DNA of 64,000 bases from Acholeplasma laidlawii (GCF_015709225.1 NZ_JADNRS010000029.1:178398-242397); one strand, 5' to 3'. Shown: positions 1 to 9,276, numbered from the stretch's first letter. Made by a program: numbers and translations. Notes: a model not told the origin generated them from the letters alone.

Positions 1-192
1 CCAAATCAAATTATCTTACTGGCGGATTGTTATGTTTCTTTAAGAAGTTTATCGACATACTATCATCCAAACAGCCACCCACAAACGATGGACTTATTTA
101 AGAAACAATTAACACCATATTTTGATTATTCATTAAGGGAAACATTCTTTAAATACAACACAGAAATTGATCAACTTTATCATGATTTATAA
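1..192 (+). CDS. C-terminal fragment of an unidentified protein (5' end outside window)
   Basis: Reading frame 1 is open from the first base to a TAA at 190-192 and gives 63 residues, ending in a hydrophilic, Tyr/Asp-rich tail. The gene starts upstream of the window. No motif is recognisable, so no function is proposed. The gene ends about 30 bp before the metK promoter, and no terminator is visible between them. Confidence 0.5.
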   Translation, partial: PNQIILLADCYVSLRSLSTYYHPNSHPQTMDLFKKQLTPYFDYSLRETFFKYNTEIDQLYHDL

Positions 193-221
193 AACATATT
201 TTACATAATTATGTATCTTAG

Positions 222-250
222 TTTACAAAATATCTAATAAAGGTTATCAT
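222..250 (+). promoter_or_regulatory. Promoter of metK riboswitch transcript
   Basis: TTTACA at 222-227 and TATCAT at 245-250 are separated by exactly 17 bp. The predicted start near 257 lies just upstream of the SAM riboswitch, as expected for the leader of metK. Confidence 0.6.
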
Positions 251-269
251 ATTAACAATTCAATAAAAA

Positions 270-400
270 CTTATTCAGAGCAGGTGAGGTGATCAGTCCT
301 TTGACCCTGCAGCAACCTATTTAATTTAGGTGCTCAACTGACAGGGGGCTAACCCACCAATAAGGAGATTACATCACTTCCTTCTTGGGAAGTGTTTTTA
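270..400 (+). promoter_or_regulatory. SAM-I (S-box) riboswitch with intrinsic terminator
   Basis: The S-box architecture is visible. Closing helix P1 is CTTATT (270-275) with AATAAG (359-364). The conserved AGAG and GAGGTGA segments follow P1, GCAACC lies at 311-316, and there is a C-rich/G-rich helix around 305-346. A terminator hairpin follows: CACTTCC (375-381) with GGAAGTG (388-394), then TTTTT. It sits directly before metK, a standard S-box target. Known for the family: SAM binding favours the terminator and switches off SAM synthesis genes. Confidence 0.9.
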
Positions 401-429
401 TTAAGTAAAGGAAGAAAGAGGTAAATATT

Positions 430-1590
430 ATGAGTTACATATTTTCAAGCGAAAGTGTCTCTAAAGGACATCCGGATAAAGTAGCGGATTTTATAGCAGA
501 TTCAGTATTAGATTTAGTATTAACAAATGACCCTAAAGCACGTTGTGCGATTGAGGTTGCTTTAGCACATACAACGGTTTATATTTTTGGTGAGGTATCA
601 ACAAGTTATATATTAACAGATGAGATTATTATTGAAACTGCAAAAAAAGCAATCGATTTTTGTGGTTATAATGATGAAAAATTCATCTTTGATGCAAAAT
701 CAGCAACCTATCATGTTAACATTCATAAACAAAGTGCAGATATCGCACTAGGGGTTGATGAAACAGATAATAAAGAACAAGGTGCAGGGGATCAAGGTAT
801 TATGTTTGGTTATGCTAAAGATGATACGAAAGAACTTTTACCTTTACCAATTTTTCTCGCACATGAATTAACTAAACGTTTAGCTTTTGTTAGAGAAGAA
901 GGTATTGTATCAGGACTTGGACCAGATGGTAAATCTCAAGTATCTGTTTTATATAATGAAAACCACGAACCACTGGAAGTTACAGCGATTGTATTATCTA
1001 CTCAACATGAAGCTTCAAAGACACTTGAAAGTGTTAAAGACGACATGATGGAACATGTTATCTTAGAAGTCATTCCAAAACATTTAATTACAGATAACAC
1101 TAAATACTATATTAATCCAACCGGTAGATTTGTCATTGGTGGACCAGTAGGAGATAGTGGTTTAACAGGTCGTAAACTTATTGTAGACACTTACGGTGGA
1201 TACTCACGCCACGGTGGTGGTGCATTTAGTGGTAAAGATGCATCTAAAGTAGACAGATCAGCATCTTATATGGCAAGATACTTAGCAAAACAAGTCGTAG
1301 GAAGTGGTATTGCAAAAACTTGCGAAATCCAATTGGCTTATGCAATTGGTGTTGCAGAGCCAGTAAGTTTATATGTAAACACTTTTGGCACATCCAAAGT
1401 AAGTAATGAAGTGATTGCTGAAACAATTTCTAAAAACTTTGATTTAAGACCTAAAGCAATTATTAATTATCTTGGACTTACGAACCCAATCTTCAAACAA
1501 ACCACTCATAATGGCCATTTTGGTAAGTTAGATTCTAATTTAAGTTGGGAAAAATTAGATAAAATTGATATTTTCGAACAATTAGTATAA
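430..1590 (+). CDS. metK: S-adenosylmethionine synthetase
   Basis: Makes S-adenosylmethionine from methionine and ATP in the cytoplasm. The 386-residue length is normal. The start MSYIFSSESVSKGHPDK carries the conserved GHPDK loop. The ATP-binding GAGDQG lies at about residues 118-123 and the glycine-rich HGGGAFSGKD at about 265. A Shine-Dalgarno-like AGGAAGAAAGAGG precedes the ATG. The SAM-I riboswitch just upstream shows feedback control by the product. In this window SAM would feed TrmB and QueA. It appears monocistronic or loosely linked to the next gene 48 bp downstream. Confidence 0.97.
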   Translation: MSYIFSSESVSKGHPDKVADFIADSVLDLVLTNDPKARCAIEVALAHTTVYIFGEVSTSYILTDEIIIETAKKAIDFCGYNDEKFIFDAKSATYHVNIHKQSADIALGVDETDNKEQGAGDQGIMFGYAKDDTKELLPLPIFLAHELTKRLAFVREEGIVSGLGPDGKSQVSVLYNENHEPLEVTAIVLSTQHEASKTLESVKDDMMEHVILEVIPKHLITDNTKYYINPTGRFVIGGPVGDSGLTGRKLIVDTYGGYSRHGGGAFSGKDASKVDRSASYMARYLAKQVVGSGIAKTCEIQLAYAIGVAEPVSLYVNTFGTSKVSNEVIAETISKNFDLRPKAIINYLGLTNPIFKQTTHNGHFGKLDSNLSWEKLDKIDIFEQLV

Positions 1591-1638
1591 AATACACATA
1601 TTCACTAACCGTAAAAAGCTTGAGAGGGTGACAGTAAG

Positions 1639-2208
1639 ATGGACAATTTAATATGGCTTTACATTGTAGCAGGTACGATAGTACTGATTCTAGTAATTAT
1701 ATGGGTTTGGTATCTAATCGATTCTAATAATTTTAAAAAGAATAAAGATAATATTGAAGATTTAATGGTTGACATAGATGAAATAATCATGAATAAACAT
1801 CACCTGTTAAATTTTATGATAGAACAAACTAAAAGAAGTTTAACAATTGAAGCTAAAATACTAAATGAAATGCTTGAAATATCAGTCATTTCAAATACAG
1901 ATAGTGTTGAACAAAAACAAGATATATCATTTCAATTAACTCAATCTATGCACATGTTATATGAAATGATTACAGATCATGAAGATTTAAAAACATCAAA
2001 AGAGATTAAAGAAAAACTGGACGAATGGATTATCCTAGAAGAAAGTTTACAAAGCACTAGAAAATTATATAATAAAAATGTTTCTAATTTTAATCACAAA
2101 ATAGTAGCATTTCCTTCAAACATTATAGCAAAGATGAAAAAGTATAAAAGAAAAGATTTCTTTGAAGCAGACATCTTGCTGACTAAAGAAGAAGTAGACA
2201 GTTTATAA
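1639..2208 (+). CDS. LemA family membrane-anchored protein
   Basis: A 189-residue protein with one N-terminal membrane segment (about residues 5-27) followed by a helical domain. The C-terminal half matches the LemA pattern: a helix with LYEMITDHEDLKTSKEI, then ARRxYN-like residues (TRKLYNKNVSNFN), then FPSNIIA and a terminal FFEAD. LemA proteins are N-out or N-in anchored helical bundles of uncertain role. The N-terminal part is more divergent than in typical LemA. The gene starts 48 bp after metK and ends at a strong terminator. Confidence 0.75.
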   Translation: MDNLIWLYIVAGTIVLILVIIWVWYLIDSNNFKKNKDNIEDLMVDIDEIIMNKHHLLNFMIEQTKRSLTIEAKILNEMLEISVISNTDSVEQKQDISFQLTQSMHMLYEMITDHEDLKTSKEIKEKLDEWIILEESLQSTRKLYNKNVSNFNHKIVAFPSNIIAKMKKYKRKDFFEADILLTKEEVDSL

Positions 2209-2220
2209 AGCATACCAAAG

Positions 2221-2250
2221 AGGGTACTAAAAAGTACCCTTTTATTTTTT
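2221..2250 (+). terminator. Intrinsic terminator after the LemA-like gene
   Basis: AGGGTACT (2221-2228) pairs perfectly with AGTACCCT (2233-2240) around an AAAA loop, followed by a T-rich run. The rest of the 323-bp gap to secA holds the secA promoter and leader. Confidence 0.9.
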
Positions 2251-2366
2251 ATATATACATATTTGAATAAAAATAATACAAATAAAATGAATTAATAGTA
2301 AATATTGAATTTAGTATAAAAAAACACGATATTTATGTAAAAGTCATTTGAAATAGTTGGGATTAT

Positions 2367-2396
2367 TTGGAGAAATCATATTAAATATGGTATCAT
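2367..2396 (+). promoter_or_regulatory. Probable secA promoter
   Basis: TTGGAG (2367-2372) and TATCAT (2391-2396) are 18 bp apart. It would start a leader of about 130 nt before the secA ATG. Confidence 0.45.
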
Positions 2397-2402
2397 TTAG
2401 TG

Positions 2403-2531
2403 ATGTCATCTATAGATGATTGATAAGTAAACAATGATAATGTTTGATTTGGGTATTATGCCAAATCATTTTAGATTAAATAAAGATTAATTAATTACAC
2501 ATAAACTTAAACAAGTAAAGGAAGTGATGTT
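2403..2531 (+). promoter_or_regulatory. Structured 5' leader of secA
   Basis: Three consecutive small inverted repeats lie here: TCATC/GATGA (2406-2410/2415-2419), AAACA/TGTTT (2429-2433/2441-2445) and GATTTGG/CCAAATC (2446-2452/2461-2467). None has a terminator-type T run. A Shine-Dalgarno AAAGGAAG lies shortly before the ATG. Whether the structure regulates secA is unknown. Confidence 0.35.
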
Positions 2532-5000
2532 ATGTTTGGACTATTTGATTCAACCAAAAAAGCAGTAAAAAAATATAACAAAGTAGCTCATAAAATAATG
2601 GCTCTAGAAGATACAATGAAAGCGATGAGTGACGAAGCATTAAAAAATCAAACTAAAATTTTTAAAGATCGCATTAAAAACGGAGAAACTTTAGACGATA
2701 TTTTAGTTGAGGCATTTGCAACAGTTAGAGAAGCTTCAAAACGTGTAACTGGGCTTACACCATATTTTGTACAATTAGTAGGTGGTATGGCCATTCACGA
2801 TGGTAATATTGCAGAAATGAGAACTGGTGAAGGTAAAACCTTAACCGCTGTTTTACCTGCATATTTAAATGCCTTAAATGGTAATGGTGTGCATATTGTT
2901 ACAGTCAACGAATACTTAGCTAAGCGTGAAGCAGAAGGTGAGATTGGTGATCTATTTAGATTCTTAGGATTAACTGTAGGCTTAAATATTAGAGACTTAG
3001 ATAGAGATGGCAAAAAGGCAGCATATGCTTGTGATATTATGTACTCTACGAACTCAGAGTTAGGCTTTGACTACTTAAGAGATCACATGGTCTTATATCA
3101 TAAAGATATGGTTGCACAAAGAGGCTACCCATACGCAATTATTGATGAGGTTGACTCGATTTTAATTGATGAGGCTAGAACACCTTTGATTATTTCAGGT
3201 CCAGCTAAACAAACTCAAAACTTATACCAACAATCTGATCGTTTTGTAAAATCTTTAAGTGATCATGAATATGAACTCGATGTAGAGGCAAATACTGTCG
3301 AGTTAACACCTGAAGGTATTGCTAAGGCAGAAAGCTTATTTAATATTGAAAACTTATACGACTTAAGTCATGTATCTTTATTACATCACATCAACAATGC
3401 TTTAAAAGCGAATTTCACCATGTTTATAGACAAAGAATATATGGTTGTAGAAGGTGAAGTTTTAATTATTGACCAATTTACAGGTCGTGTACTAAAGGGT
3501 AGACAATTTAGTGAAGGTCTACACCAAGCACTTGAAGCCAAAGAAAACGTTGAAATTAAAAAAGAAACTGTTACAGTAGCTACAATTACGTACCAAAACT
3601 TCTTTAGAATGTATAAAAAATTATCTGGTATGACGGGTACTGCAAAAACAGAAGAAGATGAATTTGTAGAAATTTATAACATGAGTGTTATTGAAATTCC
3701 TACAAATAAACCAGTCATTAGAGAAGATGCTAAAGATTACTTCTTTGTAACAGCAGAAGAAAAATATCAAGCATTAATTGAAGAGATCAAACGTAGACAC
3801 GAAATTGGGCAACCCATATTAATTGGTACAATTGCAGTTGAAACATCAGAATTTTTAAGTATGGAATTACGCAAACATCGTATTAACCATGAAGTATTAA
3901 ACGCTAAAAACCATGAAAGAGAAGCTGAAATTGTTGCTAAAGCTGGTCAAAAAGGTGGGGTTACAATCGCGACCAACATGGCTGGACGTGGTACCGACAT
4001 TAAACTTGGTGAAGGTGTAGTGGAACTTGGTGGTTTAGCAGTATTAGGTTCTGAAAAACACGATGCTAGACGTATTGATAATCAGTTAAGAGGTCGTTCT
4101 GGACGTCAAGGGGATCCTGGTTTTTCAAGATTCTACTTATCTGCAGAAGATGAACTCATGGTACGTCGTGGAGGAGACCGTTTTAGAACAATTATTGAAA
4201 CACTTCAACGTGCCCAAGCAACCGGTGAACCAGTAACTTCTAAGATGATTACATCTTTAATTACTGGTGCACAAAAACGTAGTGAAGGTGTCAACTCAGA
4301 AATTAGAAAAAATGTCTTAAGATATGACGATGTTTTAAGAGTGCAAAGAGAAATTATTTATGCTGAACGTACTTCTATTTTAACTAAAGAAACTGTTGAA
4401 GCAGAAGTCATTAAGTTTATTGAAACAATTGTTGAAGCTGAAATCGATGAGTTTATTATTCCTCACGGAAGAAATAAATTTGAAATTAAAGATGAAGCAA
4501 TTGTTCACCATTTTGAAAGTTTCTTAATACCTAAAGGTATGGTTAAAATTGAAGATGTAAATGAAATGGATGAAGTAGAAATTGTCAACCATTATAAAGA
4601 TCTTGCGATTAAATTATTAGTAAGCAAAAAAGAAGTTGTACCTCAAGAAGTGTACAATGAGTTTTTAAAAGTAATCATGTTACGTGTAATTGATACTTAT
4701 TGGATGCGTCATATTGATGCAATGAGTGAGTTACGACAAGGTGTTAGACTACAATCATACGGTCAACAAAATCCGTTAATTATTTACCAAAAAGAAGGAA
4801 AACGTATGTTTGATGAAATGCGCTACAATATTTCAAAAGATATTGCTAGATATGCTGCACTGGGTCGTATTGAATTAAATGTTAGCCGTGAAGCGGTTGT
4901 TAAAAATACAAGCACAAACCAAGGTGAAGATGCTTCTAAACAAAAACGTAAACAACCTAAGCGTGCTCACAGAAGTCAATTACCGTGGAATAGAAGGTAG
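2532..5000 (+). CDS. secA: Protein translocase ATPase SecA
   Basis: The motor of the Sec pathway. It couples ATP hydrolysis to pushing unfolded preproteins through SecYEG, and the lipoproteins in this window would be among its substrates. The 822-residue sequence has Walker A MRTGEGKT at about 96-103, the DEAD-type box IIDEVDSILIDEARTP, and the later GTDIKLG and LRGRSGRQGDPG motor motifs. The C-terminus ends in a basic tail and lacks the usual Cys-rich SEC-C zinc motif. prfB begins 2 bp after the stop, the same order as in Bacillus. Confidence 0.97.
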   Translation: MFGLFDSTKKAVKKYNKVAHKIMALEDTMKAMSDEALKNQTKIFKDRIKNGETLDDILVEAFATVREASKRVTGLTPYFVQLVGGMAIHDGNIAEMRTGEGKTLTAVLPAYLNALNGNGVHIVTVNEYLAKREAEGEIGDLFRFLGLTVGLNIRDLDRDGKKAAYACDIMYSTNSELGFDYLRDHMVLYHKDMVAQRGYPYAIIDEVDSILIDEARTPLIISGPAKQTQNLYQQSDRFVKSLSDHEYELDVEANTVELTPEGIAKAESLFNIENLYDLSHVSLLHHINNALKANFTMFIDKEYMVVEGEVLIIDQFTGRVLKGRQFSEGLHQALEAKENVEIKKETVTVATITYQNFFRMYKKLSGMTGTAKTEEDEFVEIYNMSVIEIPTNKPVIREDAKDYFFVTAEEKYQALIEEIKRRHEIGQPILIGTIAVETSEFLSMELRKHRINHEVLNAKNHEREAEIVAKAGQKGGVTIATNMAGRGTDIKLGEGVVELGGLAVLGSEKHDARRIDNQLRGRSGRQGDPGFSRFYLSAEDELMVRRGGDRFRTIIETLQRAQATGEPVTSKMITSLITGAQKRSEGVNSEIRKNVLRYDDVLRVQREIIYAERTSILTKETVEAEVIKFIETIVEAEIDEFIIPHGRNKFEIKDEAIVHHFESFLIPKGMVKIEDVNEMDEVEIVNHYKDLAIKLLVSKKEVVPQEVYNEFLKVIMLRVIDTYWMRHIDAMSELRQGVRLQSYGQQNPLIIYQKEGKRMFDEMRYNISKDIARYAALGRIELNVSREAVVKNTSTNQGEDASKQKRKQPKRAHRSQLPWNRR

Positions 5001-5002
5001 TT

Positions 5003-6100
5003 ATGGAAAAGTACGAAGTAAATAAGACACTAGAACTTTTTGAAACAAAAATTAAAGATTTAGAAAATGCTTTAGATTTAGATGCTATTAATAACAGATT
5101 AAAAGAAATCGAACCCATCATGGCAAATCCTAATTTTTGGAATGATTCAAATCAAGCAAAAAAGATTAGCCAAGAATTAAATCAACTTACAGAGAAAAAA
5201 CAAACTATTACATCGATTCAAAATCAATATGAAGATGCACTGATGTGGCTTGAAGAAGCCAAAGAAGGTACTGAGAGTTGGGATGTTTTAGAAGATGAAA
5301 TTGATTCACTTCAAAAGAAGATTTCCGAGTTTGAAATTGAAGTATTACTCAATGGAGAATATGATCATAACAATGCAATCTTAGAACTTCATCCAGGTGC
5401 TGGTGGAACAGAATCCATGGACTGGTGTGGTATTTTAATGCGAATGTATGAACGCTTTGCTGGCTATAAAGGGTATAAGGTAGAAATACTAAACTACTTA
5501 GCGGGTGAAGAAGCGGGTGTCAAATCTGTTACATTACGAATTTCTGGTCCGTATGCTTATGGTAATTTAAAGTCTGAACGTGGTGTTCACAGATTAGTTC
5601 GTATCTCACCATTTGACTCCAATAAAAGAAGACATACATCCTTTGTTTCATGTGATGTAGCACCTGAAATTGATGAAACAAGTGAAGTTGAATTAAAAGA
5701 TGATGACATTCGTATGGATACATTCCAATCCTCTGGTGCAGGGGGTCAATCCGTTAATACGACTTACTCCGCTGTAAGATTAACGCATATACCATCAGGT
5801 ATTGTCGTTAATATTCAAAATGAACGTAGTCAGATCAAGAATAAAGAAGCAGCGATGCAAATTTTAAAATCTAAACTGATACAAAAAGAACTAGAAGAAA
5901 AACAAGCGAAGTTAAATGCCCTTAAGGGTGAAAAATCAGATATTGGTTGGGGTAGTCAAATTAGATCTTATGTATTCCAACCATATCAAATGGTCAAAGA
6001 TCACAGAACAAATTATGAAGTCGGTAATATTCAGTCTGTCATGGATGGAGATATTGACGGTTTCATTAATGCTTATTTGAAGAGTAAAGCCTATGAATAA
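5003..6100 (+). CDS. prfB: Peptide chain release factor 2 (RF2)
   Basis: Releases finished proteins at UGA and UAA codons. The 365-residue product has the RF2 tripeptide SPF (202-204), which reads UGA/UAA, and the catalytic GGQ (247-249). The residue after GGQ is Ser, where His is usual. The reading frame is continuous from the ATG. The place of the usual programmed +1 frameshift (CTTTGAC around codon 25) reads GCT TTA GAT (5069-5077), so no frameshift is needed. Its presence fits the TGA stops seen in this window. It overlaps the next gene by 8 bp. Confidence 0.97.
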   Translation: MEKYEVNKTLELFETKIKDLENALDLDAINNRLKEIEPIMANPNFWNDSNQAKKISQELNQLTEKKQTITSIQNQYEDALMWLEEAKEGTESWDVLEDEIDSLQKKISEFEIEVLLNGEYDHNNAILELHPGAGGTESMDWCGILMRMYERFAGYKGYKVEILNYLAGEEAGVKSVTLRISGPYAYGNLKSERGVHRLVRISPFDSNKRRHTSFVSCDVAPEIDETSEVELKDDDIRMDTFQSSGAGGQSVNTTYSAVRLTHIPSGIVVNIQNERSQIKNKEAAMQILKSKLIQKELEEKQAKLNALKGEKSDIGWGSQIRSYVFQPYQMVKDHRTNYEVGNIQSVMDGDIDGFINAYLKSKAYE

Positions 6101-6962
6101 AGAAATGATTAAATCATATACACTCATTACTCTAGGTGTGTTTTTACTACACTTGGCATTTTACTTTTTTATGCAACCAATGGGTTTGATCACAGGTGGT
6201 ATGATGGGAATTAGTTTAATGCTTGAACCATTAATTCCATTTTCTACAGGTATTACCTATCTCATGTTAAATATTGTAGCACTTACAATTGGCGGTATTT
6301 TATTTGGTAAAGATTTCTTTTTAAAGACTGTATTTGCAAGTATTTTGTCACCTGTTTTAGTGACATTATTTGAAGTTTTAAAGATAGAAGATACACTTAT
6401 ACTAAATCAAATTGATCTACACTATCAACTCTTAGTAGCAAGTATTGCTAGTGGGGTATTAGCTGGTGTGGGTCTTGGTCTAGTCTTAAGATATAATGCA
6501 ACCACAGGTGGTATGGATATCTTTCAAAAGATTATCAATAAATATTTAAAAGTACCATTTTCTGTGGCAGTTTATCTAACAGATGGTTTAATTATTTTAC
6601 TTGGTGCATTTATAAGTCTACAAAATGGGTTATTTGCTATTTTAGCTATGTTATTAACAGCATATATGTTAGAAAAAACAGCGATATTTGGAAGAAACGC
6701 CTTTGCACTGATGATTATTACCAAAAAACATGATGAGATTAAAGATGCAATTTATGAACGTATAGACCGAGGTGTAACAAGATTAAAAGCTGTCGGTGGC
6801 TACTCTGGTATTGAAAAAGAATTAGTACTTACTACGATGAATCGCCAACAACTCTATATTGCTAAAGAGTTTATTACACAAATAGATCCAAACGCATTTA
6901 CACTCATTATCTCAACAAAAGAAGTATTAGGTGAAGGTTTTCACCGTGACGATCTCACATGA
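6093..6962 (+). CDS. YitT family membrane protein (DUF161/DUF2179)
   Basis: 289 residues with several hydrophobic segments in the first 200 (starting near residue 8) and a soluble C-terminal DUF2179-like domain from about 210. The family hallmarks are GLITGGMMGISL near the N-terminus and RYNATTGGMDIFQKI in the middle. The transport or signalling role of this family is unsettled. The start overlaps prfB by 8 bp and the TGA stop overlaps the recX start (ATGA), so translation is probably coupled. Confidence 0.85.
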   Translation: MNKEMIKSYTLITLGVFLLHLAFYFFMQPMGLITGGMMGISLMLEPLIPFSTGITYLMLNIVALTIGGILFGKDFFLKTVFASILSPVLVTLFEVLKIEDTLILNQIDLHYQLLVASIASGVLAGVGLGLVLRYNATTGGMDIFQKIINKYLKVPFSVAVYLTDGLIILLGAFISLQNGLFAILAMLLTAYMLEKTAIFGRNAFALMIITKKHDEIKDAIYERIDRGVTRLKAVGGYSGIEKELVLTTMNRQQLYIAKEFITQIDPNAFTLIISTKEVLGEGFHRDDLT

Positions 6963-7528
6963 TAGTCAAAGAGGTTAGAAAACTTAAAACCAATTACCAA
7001 GTTGAATTTCAAAATGGTTATAAGTTAACAATTGATGAAGATACGTTAGTCCAATATAGATTAAGACCAGGTATTGAAGTAGAATCTGTTGAAGTCTTAC
7101 AAAAAGCAATGGAAAAACATAAACTACTCAATAAGGCGATCAAATTTGCTTCCTATGGTAAGTCTGAAAATCAAGTGATTAAGTACCTAAATGAACAAGG
7201 TATGCATAATACGTATGATGCCATTATGATCCTTAAAAAAATGCGTATCATTGATGACTATAAAATGATTCGAGGACTTCAAAATAAGGGGTACTCTTAT
7301 CTACAGTTAGAAGAAAAGTTAAAGTTTTATCAATTTGAACAAAAAGACATCGACTACGCTTTAGAAAATTATAATGAAAAAATTCCTTTATATAAGCAGT
7401 TTAAGTTAGCACTTAAAAAGTATGAAAAGGAAACTGATTATAAAAAGAAACAACAAAAAATCTATCGTTATTTAATGTCTAAAGGCTTTAATGAAGATAG
7501 TGTGATGTCAGTGATGAATATCAGCTAA
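6959..7528 (+). CDS. recX: Regulatory protein RecX
   Basis: 189 residues made of tandem three-helix repeats, with the pattern of a short helix, then an Asp-Asp-rich turn (IIDDYKMIRGLQNKGYSYLQLEEKL). RecX binds RecA filaments and limits strand exchange. The C-terminal YLMSKGFNEDSVMSVM repeat is typical. The start overlaps yitT by 4 bp (ATGA). recA is not in the window. The gene ends at a bidirectional terminator. Confidence 0.8.
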   Translation: MIVKEVRKLKTNYQVEFQNGYKLTIDEDTLVQYRLRPGIEVESVEVLQKAMEKHKLLNKAIKFASYGKSENQVIKYLNEQGMHNTYDAIMILKKMRIIDDYKMIRGLQNKGYSYLQLEEKLKFYQFEQKDIDYALENYNEKIPLYKQFKLALKKYEKETDYKKKQQKIYRYLMSKGFNEDSVMSVMNIS

Positions 7529-7530
7529 AA

Positions 7531-7563
7531 AAATGAGCACATTTAATATGTGCTCATTTATAT
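7531..7563. terminator. Bidirectional terminator between recX and the HAD phosphatase gene
   Basis: A 12-bp perfect stem, AAATGAGCACAT (7531-7542) with ATGTGCTCATTT (7548-7559), lies between two convergent genes, with A and T runs on either side. Confidence 0.9.
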
Positions 7564-7564
7564 T

Positions 7565-8377
7565 TTATAGATTAAAGTATTGTTCTAAGAAGTGGCCAAC
7601 ACCGGCATTATCATTGTCTGTATCTAGGATTTTATCTGCAACAGCTTTTAACTCTGTTGTACCATTTGGCATTGCAAGACCAAGTGCTACACCTTGAATC
7701 ATTTCAATATCATTTAGACCATCACCAAATGCTATAGTGTTTTTCTTATCAATTCCAAAATGATCTGCTACCCACAAAATAGCTGATAATTTAGAGGAAC
7801 CAGTCTTATAGATTTCATACACTGCATGTTTAGAATCACTACCCCATAATCTAAAACCGACTTCATCCTTTAAATCATTATTTATATAAGATTCAAAGTT
7901 TTGCATAAATGCATTTTCAACTAAGTAAATCATACCGGTTGGTGTATGTTGTAGTTGGTCAAATTCTGCGTGGATAATTTTAGCATTTTGACTACCCATA
8001 AAAATGTTATGTAATCTATCTAAATACTTATAAGCGTAGACATGATCACCATAAGAGTAAAATGCAGATACAAGATGTTGTTTAGTATATAAAAATAATT
8101 TATGTGCAACCTCAACTGTGATACCATCGGTTACAATTTGAAATTTAGGATTTTTAGGTTCTCTAATGTTACCACCATTATCAGTAATTACAGGTGTTGA
8201 TAAATCAAGTTCATTGTAGATATCAATAGTTGCGTGAAATGGTCTACCTGTTGCGAGTACCACCATATGACCTTTGTCTAAGAGTTTATGTATCACTTCT
8301 TTATTCTTTAAAGGTATTTTTGAAGCATTATTTAATAATGTGCCGTCTAAATCTATAGCAATTAAGTGTCTTTCCAT
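7565..8377 (-). CDS. HAD superfamily (Cof type) phosphatase
   Basis: A 270-residue cytoplasmic phosphatase of the Cof/IIB subgroup, which acts on small phosphorylated metabolites. Motif I is DLDGT at residues 9-13, motif II TGR follows VVLATGRP at about 43, and motif IV is AFGDGLNDIEMI near 217. The cap domain lies between. GGAGG precedes the ATG. The substrate cannot be told from sequence. Confidence 0.9.
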   Translation of the reverse strand: MERHLIAIDLDGTLLNNASKIPLKNKEVIHKLLDKGHMVVLATGRPFHATIDIYNELDLSTPVITDNGGNIREPKNPKFQIVTDGITVEVAHKLFLYTKQHLVSAFYSYGDHVYAYKYLDRLHNIFMGSQNAKIIHAEFDQLQHTPTGMIYLVENAFMQNFESYINNDLKDEVGFRLWGSDSKHAVYEIYKTGSSKLSAILWVADHFGIDKKNTIAFGDGLNDIEMIQGVALGLAMPNGTTELKAVADKILDTDNDNAGVGHFLEQYFNL

Positions 8378-8406
8378 TATGAAACCTCCATCATTTGTTA
8401 AAGTCC

Positions 8407-8435
8407 ATTATCGCATATAATAATGCTTCTTACAA
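8407..8435 (-). promoter_or_regulatory. Promoter of the HAD phosphatase gene
   Basis: On the minus strand TTGTAA (complement of 8430-8435) and GATAAT (complement of 8407-8412) are exactly 17 bp apart, about 30 bp upstream of the ATG. A divergent TATAAT at 8467-8472 may be the -10 of the next gene; its -35 is weak. Confidence 0.55.
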
Positions 8436-8499
8436 GTTTATAAGCCCAATTATGGCATAAATATAGTATAATTTATGTAAAGGATGGTATAAATAACTT

Positions 8500-9276
8500 A
8501 TGATTTGGGACTTAGGTTTTATTGAAGTAAATATTGGCTGGCTTATAACCTTTTTTTCAGGGGTGTTATTTGGTGTTATTTTACTATCTTTATGGTATCT
8601 TGTTGCGGTTCTTGCTTCATTAAATAAAGGTTTAAGAGGGGCTAAAGTGCAAGAAGAAGACATTGATGAAAAAGAGATTCAATGGCTTATTGAAGATGCA
8701 CATAAAACGTTTAAAGATAAAAAGTTAAGAACAGCATCAGGTTATGGACCACATTTAATGAATGTAGCTCTAGAATTAAGTGCAGATATTGCTACTAAGT
8801 TTTATCCTAAAAGTAAGTATCCTTATTTAGAACTATCACTGGATGAATCATTAGTACTACTTAAGTATGTATCAGATCGTTTTAATGAGTTATTAGAAAA
8901 ACCAATCTTAAAGATGTTTAAAGGTATTACCTTAAGAAGATTATTTACCTTAAGTGAAGCTAAAACAAAAATAGATAATAATCTCCTTGTTAAAGCAACC
9001 AACAAGTTAAAAGTCAACGAGATTATTAAACAGTCTATGATGGTATTAAATGTTGTAAACCCAGTGTATTGGTTTAGAAGATTAGTATTAAATAATGTAA
9101 CACATGTCATTATGATTAAATTAGGTTTAGTAGTGATCTCACTAACTGGTGAGGAAACTTACAAAATATACTCTAAGAAAGTATTTAATCAAGATAAAAC
9201 ATTGGATTCAGGCATTGAAGAGTTATATAAGGACATTGAAGCAGATTTAAAGGGGGAAGAGAATCTTGAAGCGTAA
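8500..9276 (+). CDS. Conserved membrane protein of unknown function, coupled to sftA
   Basis: 258 residues. The first 40 contain one clear membrane segment (WLITFFSGVLFGVILLSLWY), followed by a long soluble region with several Leu-rich helices and a second hydrophobic stretch near 200-220 (VIMIKLGLVVISL). The middle has YPYLELSLDESLVLLKYVSDR, a pattern I associate loosely with uncharacterised membrane partners of GTPases, but I cannot name the family. It overlaps the downstream translocase gene by 11 bp, so it could be a membrane partner of that protein. This is inference only. Confidence 0.6.
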   Translation: MIWDLGFIEVNIGWLITFFSGVLFGVILLSLWYLVAVLASLNKGLRGAKVQEEDIDEKEIQWLIEDAHKTFKDKKLRTASGYGPHLMNVALELSADIATKFYPKSKYPYLELSLDESLVLLKYVSDRFNELLEKPILKMFKGITLRRLFTLSEAKTKIDNNLLVKATNKLKVNEIIKQSMMVLNVVNPVYWFRRLVLNNVTHVIMIKLGLVVISLTGEETYKIYSKKVFNQDKTLDSGIEELYKDIEADLKGEENLEA

